Shown here: positions 57,710-64,000 of the stretch, in pieces | Numbering within the stretch: the stretch's first letter is position 1 | Layout of the letters: every line of letters begins with the position of its first letter | NCBI RefSeq assembly: GCF_963924675.1 | Contig: NC_089220.1 | Span: 155,656,270-155,720,269, forward strand | DNA: 64,000 nt | Origin: Phocoena phocoena | Lineage: Eukaryota > Chordata > Mammalia > Artiodactyla > Phocoenidae | Direction of reading: 5' to 3' | Position numbers and translations under genes: made by a program | Notes under the pieces: generated by a model | Databases searched by the model: none | What the model was told of the DNA's origin: nothing | The model's input: only the letters and a program-made list of their open reading frames with translations

Positions 57710-57935
57710 ATATACTAGCAGCATCCATTGACTGTCTGCTATGGTCAGAAACTGGGCTGATTGCTTTATGCATTTCACTGCACTTAATCTTACAAGAACG
57801 CTGTGAGGTATACATTATTATTACGACCACTGACTGATAAGGAAGCTGTTTAGAATGTTTAGTGAACTTGCTAAAGGTCAGACAGCTATCTGGTATCTGA
57901 GCTGGAATTTAAAGCCAAGTCTGTCTGTCTCCATG
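57710..57935 (+). mobile_element. MIR SINE
   Basis: Clear MIR order: 'actgggctgattgctttat', 'ttaatcttacaagaacgct', 'gtgaggtatacattattat', 'ataaggaagctgtt', 'ttgctaaaggtcagacagc', 'ggaatttaaagccaagtct'. An ancient mammal-wide tRNA-derived SINE, near full length. Confidence 0.87.
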
Positions 57936-60429
57936 ATACAAGGCTGGAAAAGCACAGACTGTCACATACATTCAAGAATATAATGAACACCTTGTCCCAC
58001 TTCCTGCTGATGAGCTAGCCCTCCCATCTTCTGATTATTATTACCCTCTTCTCGTGGCTTTGATATAAACAGCTGCTTTTAGATTTAAAATGTGTTTGGC
58101 TTAAAAAGAAGCAGATGGTTACTCTGCTACTGTTCTCCAGCTAAAGGGGAAAAGGACCCTAAACTATTACATGTTACTCACTATGTGTATTCTCCATCCT
58201 TCCTCCTCTCCCCCACATACATATGCTGTTTCCCTGACTGTACTCAGTTGGCATCAGGTAATAAAATGTTACATTTTAAAAGGAGTTTCAGAATTGGAAG
58301 TAATTCAGCAGCTCTTAACCTTTCCTGACTCATCACACAAGAACTGTCTTTAATGACTCATTCTTGTTAACGGCAGATATGTTGGGATTTTAAGCAGCAG
58401 TGAGCAATACTTTATTTTACCCAAATTTTGTTCTGTATTACTCTCTGATCTGTTTTCCACTGGCAAAAAGCAAAGGGAGACAGTGGAATATATGAGGTTG
58501 TCACATCAGTCTTGCCCACTATCTGCACAATCTGTTGGTAATTTTTGAAGCTGGGAAAGTTAGGTCTGCCACTTATTTTTGCAGAGTTTCTGGGCTTGTC
58601 TTTTAGCAGAGGAAGATTGTCAAGTGAAGTACTTTGTACATGCTTCTTCCTGGTCCTGTTTGCACTACTTTTGAACTTCTTAGAGTCTCCTAAAATATAC
58701 TCTAATGCTGCTACAAAAAGGATGCTTTAGGTGTTGGTGACCCGGCTTGCTTTCCACTGACCCACTGCTATATGGCCTCGAAAGGTCAAAAACTGAAGGA
58801 GATAAGGAAAGTAACTTTTATAGTGAAACCCAAATCTTTATCAGAGAAAAAGCCAAGGATCCAAAGACAGCAGCAATATCCTCCCATCTGCACAGATGGC
58901 CTTTGTGTTTTCTTAGGCTCTGACAATGGAGTGAGGACCCCACATGCTGAGGCAGAAAATGTGGAAACATTCATCTTTTCCTGGTATGATCAAAGCTTCT
59001 GTTCCTCTCTCTTTCCAAGTACTAGTATTGATGTGAAATCCTAGGAATTTACAACACCTACTTTGCCCACTAAGCTACAAAATACCCAAAACAAGCATAG
59101 TGCTGTGTAGGGTATCATTTGCTTGTCTTTCTCTTAGTAATGTTAACATTCAGTGGGAAATCTTAGCCAGCTCTTGCTTTTCTAAGGATATACCTAAGGA
59201 CACAGTTTTCTCTGGAGCATTCTGACATCCTGACCTACTTACAGTTTAAACTATGGTCACCCATTCACAACATCCATTCATACAGGAGATAATTAAATGC
59301 TCAAAGCATCCATTCTTGCTGAGGCATCTTTTCAGTTAATTTTGCTCCAAACATTTGATGAAACCCGATTTTATAAAGAATGTTGCTTTATGTTTCCTTA
59401 TCTCAACTTGATTTAACAATCCATCCCATTCATTGTCATTTACTGTGCTCTAGGCTAGGGTATATACTACTAATCTCACACTATAGGAGGAAGCGTTAAG
59501 AGAAGCATAAAATGAGTAAGATTTGAAAAGAAACTAATGAAGGAAGAAAAAATACAATCAAAGTTTCTTGATGTTCACCAACACTGTAAATAACACATTT
59601 TTAATAAAATGAGTGCTTTAAGTATAATAATACTTGAATTTCTTCTATACATTAAAAATAAGGTAAATAATTAGGTAATGAAAAGTATATAAGAAGGTAT
59701 TGGGTACTTAACTAGAAAATAATTAGAAGCAATAATAAGAAGGTACTCTGCTTATAAGTCTTTTTTTAAACAATCTTAAATAGATTTCTCATTAAAATTA
59801 CTAACCATAAGCTACCGTCACACGGTGTTTTCAACTGCTCCATGCTGTGGATGTTGTAGGTTAAAAGAAAAAAAAAAGGTGTTAGTAACCTCTGTTATCA
59901 CTTCTGTTGATTCAGAGAAGCTGGTAATTTTTATTAGCAAGAGTCTGGCTTAAAAAAAAAATAGGTGTCTTCATTAATGTTGGCTGAGGACACATCTAGG
60001 TATCATGGTACCATTCTATCAAACGGATCATTTTTATTTTTATTTTATACTATCTTTTTTTTCCCCTGCGCTTTTCTTAAATATGATTAATTACCATAAG
60101 AGGCCATACTTGACCTATAATTTAAATTTACTAAGATTAAAAGGCCTGCTTTGTAACAAATGTAGCTAATATGGATTCCCATTTCCTAAGAGAAACTTAA
60201 TATTATTGCAATAAAGAATGCAGCTGTAGTTGTAACAGGGTATTTACTAGAATAATTATTACATTAAATTCATTTATTTTAAAGTCTTTTATTGTCAAAT
60301 AATAAAGCAATTAACATACTATATGATTATTTATTAGTTGGAGATTAGAGAAGTTGTTTAACTATTCATACAATAGTTTGTCATGGCTAGAAAAAGCAGC
60401 TCCATTACGAAGATACCTGCATTTTCCCC
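57936..60429. other. Mostly unrecognised; faint L2-like patch near 59400-59500
   Basis: No gene supported. The patch 'catttactgtgctctaggc' to 'gaggaagcgttaagagaag' may be a decayed L2. A 90-codon frame (58772-59044) has no nameable domain. Confidence 0.4.
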
Positions 60430-60469
60430 TGTTTTATATACCTACATACACTTTTTCAATAAGAATGCT

Positions 60470-60580
60470 ATTTGCATTCCTACCATGCATCAAGCTTAGT
60501 AAGTAATGCCACTTTGTGGAACAAGGCACAGTCCCTGCTTTCAAGCAGCTTACAATTCTGAATACTGTCACTGACTCACT
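60470..60580 (+). mobile_element. L2 LINE fragment
   Basis: 'cattcctaccatgcatcaa', 'ggcacagtccctgctttca' and 'agcagcttacaattctgaa' are an L2 block in order. The following SINE is inserted in it. Confidence 0.6.
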
Positions 60581-60792
60581 TTTTTTTTTTTTTTTTTTTG
60601 CGGTACATGGGCCTCTTACTGCTGTGGCCTCTCCCATTGCGGAGCACAGGCTCCGGACACGCAGGCTCAGCGGCCATGGCTCACGGGCCCAGCCGCTCCG
60701 CAGCATGTGGGATCTTCCCAGACCGGGGGACGAACCCGTGTCCCCTGCATCGGCAGGCGGACTCTCAACCACTGTGCCACCAGGGAAGCCCC
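60581..60792 (-). mobile_element. CHR-type tRNA-derived SINE (short form)
   Basis: T-run, 'gcggtacatgggcctctta', and head complement ending 'tgccaccagggaagcccc'. The TSD is not perfect: 'tcactgactcactt' before and 'tcttggtctcactt' after share only parts, so either it has mutated or it was not duplicated cleanly. Confidence 0.95.
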
Positions 60793-61330
60793 TCTCTTGG
60801 TCTCACTTAAGACCACATTTCCTCCTTCGGCCACAGCACAGGCAGTAAACATACTAAATTCTACCCTCATTTAAAATTAGCTGATTCTAAGTGTACATTT
60901 TCGCTAGAGATTAAACCATGGTATCTGATGAATAAGTTCCTGGCCAACATTTGTGAAGTGTTACGGTAGATAATTATGTAAAATAAGATTATAAGAACAA
61001 AATGAAAAATATCAGGGATTATTTAATCCAGCCTAATAGTAAGGAAAATTTTTAAAATAAAAATTGATACAATTCTGCTGGATGATATTGCTAAGATCTT
61101 AGTTGAACATCCACAATTCTTAATGCTAGATATTATTCAATAATAATAATACTAATAATAGTAATTTAATACACTGTATAGGAACTGCTTTCTTACTTAT
61201 TGTTCTTGCTTCTTAAATTGAGGATAAGAACAGATAATCTATGTATTACCAGAACCTAGAGGAGTGCTTGCAATGTTTCAGATACAAGGATATTTTTGGT
61301 AGAAAGAATGAAAACAATAAACCTTTATGT
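60793..61330. other. Unrecognised AT-rich sequence
   Basis: Contains short 'ataataatacta' triplet-like runs near 61140; no gene. Confidence 0.45.
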
Positions 61331-62000
61331 CATTGAACCTCTCTTCAGCTTGGACAGTTGAGCACTCTTTATTTCTTAAAAATGTCTATACCTTGGCTAT
61401 GACACCACACTTTCCTCATTTTCTTCCTTTTCCATTGCCTTTGTTGTCACCTCTTTTTTATCTAACTTGTAAATATGATTACTTTAAGGTTTCTTCCTGG
61501 CACTTGTCTTTCCTTATTTCAAATTCTCTCCCTGAGAAACCACATTCTCTCTTATAGCTTTAATTTCTGACTATTTTGTCTAGTAAACTCAAATTCAGAC
61601 CTCTCTCTATATCAAATATTTATTAAATGACCTCAATGGACATAACACAAGCACTTCAAAAAATATCCAAAACAATACACCTTCTCCATCAAAACAACTG
61701 TGTCTTCAATGTTCTGTAACTTAGTACCACTAACCAGCTGTATAAACTGTAAAACAGATGTCACCCTAAAACATGTCTACATTACCTGCATTTCACAATG
61801 ACTTGATATTTAGTCTGTCATCAGATTCTATGGATTCTCCCTCCTAAATAAGTGCTGAAGTCTTCCCACCTCTTATGCATCTATGACCAACATTCTAACC
61901 CAAACTCCATGATCTCTCCTATGGACCACTGCAATTGGCTTTTAATAGAGCTCCTAAAATATAACATTCACTTTGCAATGAGAACATGTTGGTCTCCAAA
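61331..62000 (+). mobile_element. L2 LINE fragment
   Basis: 'ccttggctatgacaccaca', 'tttattaaatgacctcaat', 'ctccctcctaaataagtgc', and 'gaccactgcaattggcttt' with 'tagagctcctaaaat' follow the L2 sense strand in order. Decayed, with 76-codon or shorter frames. Confidence 0.65.
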
Positions 62001-62279
62001 ATATAATAACCAGGATGGCATAGATATAGATGAATGAGAAATGAGGCCTGCCATAAACTGCCAGAAGAACTGTACTGGATAAACCAAGATTGTGGTCCTA
62101 TCCCTCACTCGACACATAATCTTGGATTTATGGAATAAGTCAATGGCTACCGACATTTTGTAGTGAAAGCATTTCCCCAGAATTAGTATTCTGGCAGGCA
62201 AAATGGATGGCACCAGAAGGAGAGTTATGGTTGAAATGCATCATATTTATCTGTTTACACATGTAGAGTCTTTCTTCCG

Positions 62280-62405
62280 TCAATCAATTCTCATCCCTCT
62301 GATGGCAGAGACTCTCCGTTTTTATTTTTAAAGTGGGACCTGACACTTAGTAAGGCCCTGGTAAATTGGAATTACTAAATCAGTGGCTGACTGAATGAAT
62401 AAATA
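62280..62405 (+). mobile_element. L2 LINE 3' end
   Basis: 'ctgatggcagagactctcc', 'gacacttagtaaggccctg' and terminal 'gactgaatgaataaataa' are the L2 3' terminus. Confidence 0.65.
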
Positions 62406-62457
62406 ACTGCTTATATGGATGAAGGTTAAAGTTCAGTATAATTAAACTCGGCAGTAG

Positions 62458-62667
62458 TGGGACTTCCCTGGCAGTCCAGCGATTGGGATTTCGTCTTCCA
62501 TTGCAGGGGATGTGGATTCGATCCTTGGTCGGGGAGCTAAGATCCCACATGCCTCATGGTCAAAGGTCCAACACCTAAAACAGAAGCAATATTGTAACAA
62601 ATTCAATAAAGACTTTAAAAAAATGGTCCACATCAAAAAAAAAATCTTAAAAAATTATTAAAAAAAA
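62458..62667 (+). mobile_element. CHR-related SINE, variant with 'aacagaagcaatattg' tail
   Basis: Plus-strand element from 'gggacttccctggcagtcc'. It has 'gattcgatccttggtcgg' in the B-box region and a 3' part 'aacaaattcaataaagact' plus 'atggtccacatc'. It matches the minus-strand element at 16343-16543 in subfamily. The TSD 'attaaactcggcagtag'/'attaaaatcggcaatag' (62441-62457 and 62668-62684) has two mismatches in 17. Confidence 0.93.
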
Positions 62668-62864
62668 ATTAAAATCGGCAATAGCAACAAGTCCATTACC
62701 TGGCTCTTATCTATCTTTTTATTCTCATTTCCCACCACTTTTCCCATATTTCAGTGTCTTAGACTTGTTAACTTAATAAGTTAAGCTTGTTTCTACCAAA
62801 GTCAGTATCTTTAAATACACTTTTTTTCCCTGTACAAATTATAACCTTCCCTCTGTCTCATTGA

Positions 62865-63135
62865 CTAACTTCTAATCAGGCTCCACATCTCAGTTTAAAT
62901 GGCACTTTTCTTCCTGATCCACTTCAGTTCTTTTATTTCCCTGTACCTTCCCTTTGTTAGATCTACCATAATTATATTCAAATCCTCCTTTGTGTAATTA
63001 TTTTTAACAGCTATTATCTATTAGACAGTAAGCCTTATGAAGTACAGTGTTTATCTTATCTCTACTATATCCTTGGTCTCCAGATAGTACCTTGAAATAA
63101 GAGGTCCTCAGAAAGCATTTGTTGAAAAATACATT
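62865..63135 (+). mobile_element. L2 LINE 3' end
   Basis: 'ttcttcctgatccacttca', 'agatctaccataattatat', 'gacagtaagccttatgaag', 'tatatccttggtctccaga' and 'cctcagaaagcatttgttg' follow the L2 3' end in order. Confidence 0.75.
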
Positions 63136-64000
63136 AATTTAAATGTTATTTAGTTTCAAAATAAATTAATAGTTCTTCCATCCTGAAAATGCCCCTGAAA
63201 TGATACAAATTAAACCAGTTTTATAGATGCATATTTTTGAAAGCTTCCATTTTGGACAAAATTGAGAAGGGGAATTATTGTAGAAATTTTTCCACTACAG
63301 AGCAGAGAGATGTTTGTGTGTTTGTATATCTATCTATGTATCTATCTATCTATCTATCTATATATTATTAGTCTATTAAGAAATCAAGAAAGACCTTGGA
63401 GTTTAGAAATTATGAAAATGCATATATTCATGGAGGAACATGAGCACTGAAGTTGGCTTTTTTCAAGAAAGCAACTAATAATCTATGGATGCACATGGGA
63501 GTTGAGAAAAATCCTGGAACTGCATGCAGGATGGGAGGCAAATCAGAGTATCACACATAGAACCAAACAGTATTTTGATAAGTGAACTAGGGAAGAAAAT
63601 CTGTCTCTGGATACAAGTATTTCAGGAATACTTAACTTACTTTGATTCAGATGGAGGGGAAAAAATCTGGATTCACATAGGACTGTGGCTAAAATTTATA
63701 CTACTGTTTGTTCTAAAAAATCCACATGACAAAAATTTCATTTTACTTTGTCTGGATTTGTAGTGACCCATGGATGTGACAAATATATGGACCATGAACT
63801 TGGCAAAAATAATTAATTTCTGGGGAAAACATAGTTTGAACCTAGAGCACAAACATATAATTCCAAAGAATGTAAGTTCAGAATTAGCAATATGTAAACA
63901 TAAATATATATAGTGATATATTAAGCTATATTCCTCATTATATATGCAAATGAGAAAAGTCACTTTATAAACAGAAATGAGCTGAAACAACATAGAATCT
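63136..64000. other. Unrecognised AT-rich sequence
   Basis: Apart from the TATC tract no gene or repeat is supported. A 106-codon minus-strand frame (63673-63993) is AT-rich with no nameable domain. Confidence 0.45.
63325..63366. repeat. (TATC)n microsatellite
   Basis: About ten TATC units with one 'tatg' interruption. Confidence 0.93.

Noticed and set aside
63325..63366. Regularly spaced short repeats as a possible CRISPR array
   Set aside because: They are pure tetranucleotide microsatellites without spacers, in mammalian DNA.

Overview
This window is vertebrate nuclear DNA from a mammal, and I see no convincing host protein-coding exon, rRNA, tRNA, CRISPR array or operon. The interspersed repeats point to Cetartiodactyla and most likely a whale or dolphin. 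Twelve tRNA-derived SINEs of the CHR type (cetacean/hippo/ruminant family) are present. They have a head near 'ggcttccctggtggcgcagt', Pol III A/B-box-like motifs and an A-rich tail. No BovB or Bov-tA element typical of ruminants was seen. Species-level assignment is inference.

Layout: 1-14 kb is mostly unrecognised AT-rich intergenic DNA. It holds one CHR SINE, hAT-Charlie (MER5-like) scraps, a 5'-truncated L1 with a perfect 17-bp target-site duplication (TSD) at 3457-4733, microsatellites and a solo MaLR-type LTR (13.07-13.45 kb). From 14.5 to 33 kb there are ancient L2 fragments (one interrupted by two SINEs), several ancient L1M fragments (one carrying an antisense L1M insertion), a short L1 3' end with TSD, and a head-to-head pair of SINEs near 31.7-32.1 kb.

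The centre (34.4-51.1 kb) is a same-strand nest. An ancient L1M ORF2 was split by a full-length young L1 (L1-A, 35.10-50.36 kb). L1-A was later split in its 3' UTR by a second full-length, nearly intact L1 (L1-B, 42.17-50.03 kb) with a perfect 14-bp TSD. L1-A also carries a long CHR SINE in its 5' UTR. L1-B has an intact 297-aa ORF1. Its ORF2 of about 1272 codons is disabled only by one TGA at codon 57 and one extra A in a homopolymer. The L1-B insert has about 206 bp of non-L1 sequence between its 5' TSD and its 5' UTR (candidate 5' transduction). Its 5' UTR shows a 38-bp tandem array and a 270-bp duplication, neither expanded in L1-A.

From 51 to 64 kb the pattern returns to ancient L1M pieces (mostly minus strand), L2 fragments, a clear MIR, three more CHR SINEs and a (TATC)n tract. 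The coding capacity seen here is retrotransposon-derived. L1 ORF1p/ORF2p would normally act in cis on their own RNA and supply the machinery that mobilises the CHR SINEs. No novel system was found; the most informative structures are the L1 nest and the unusual 5' end of L1-B.
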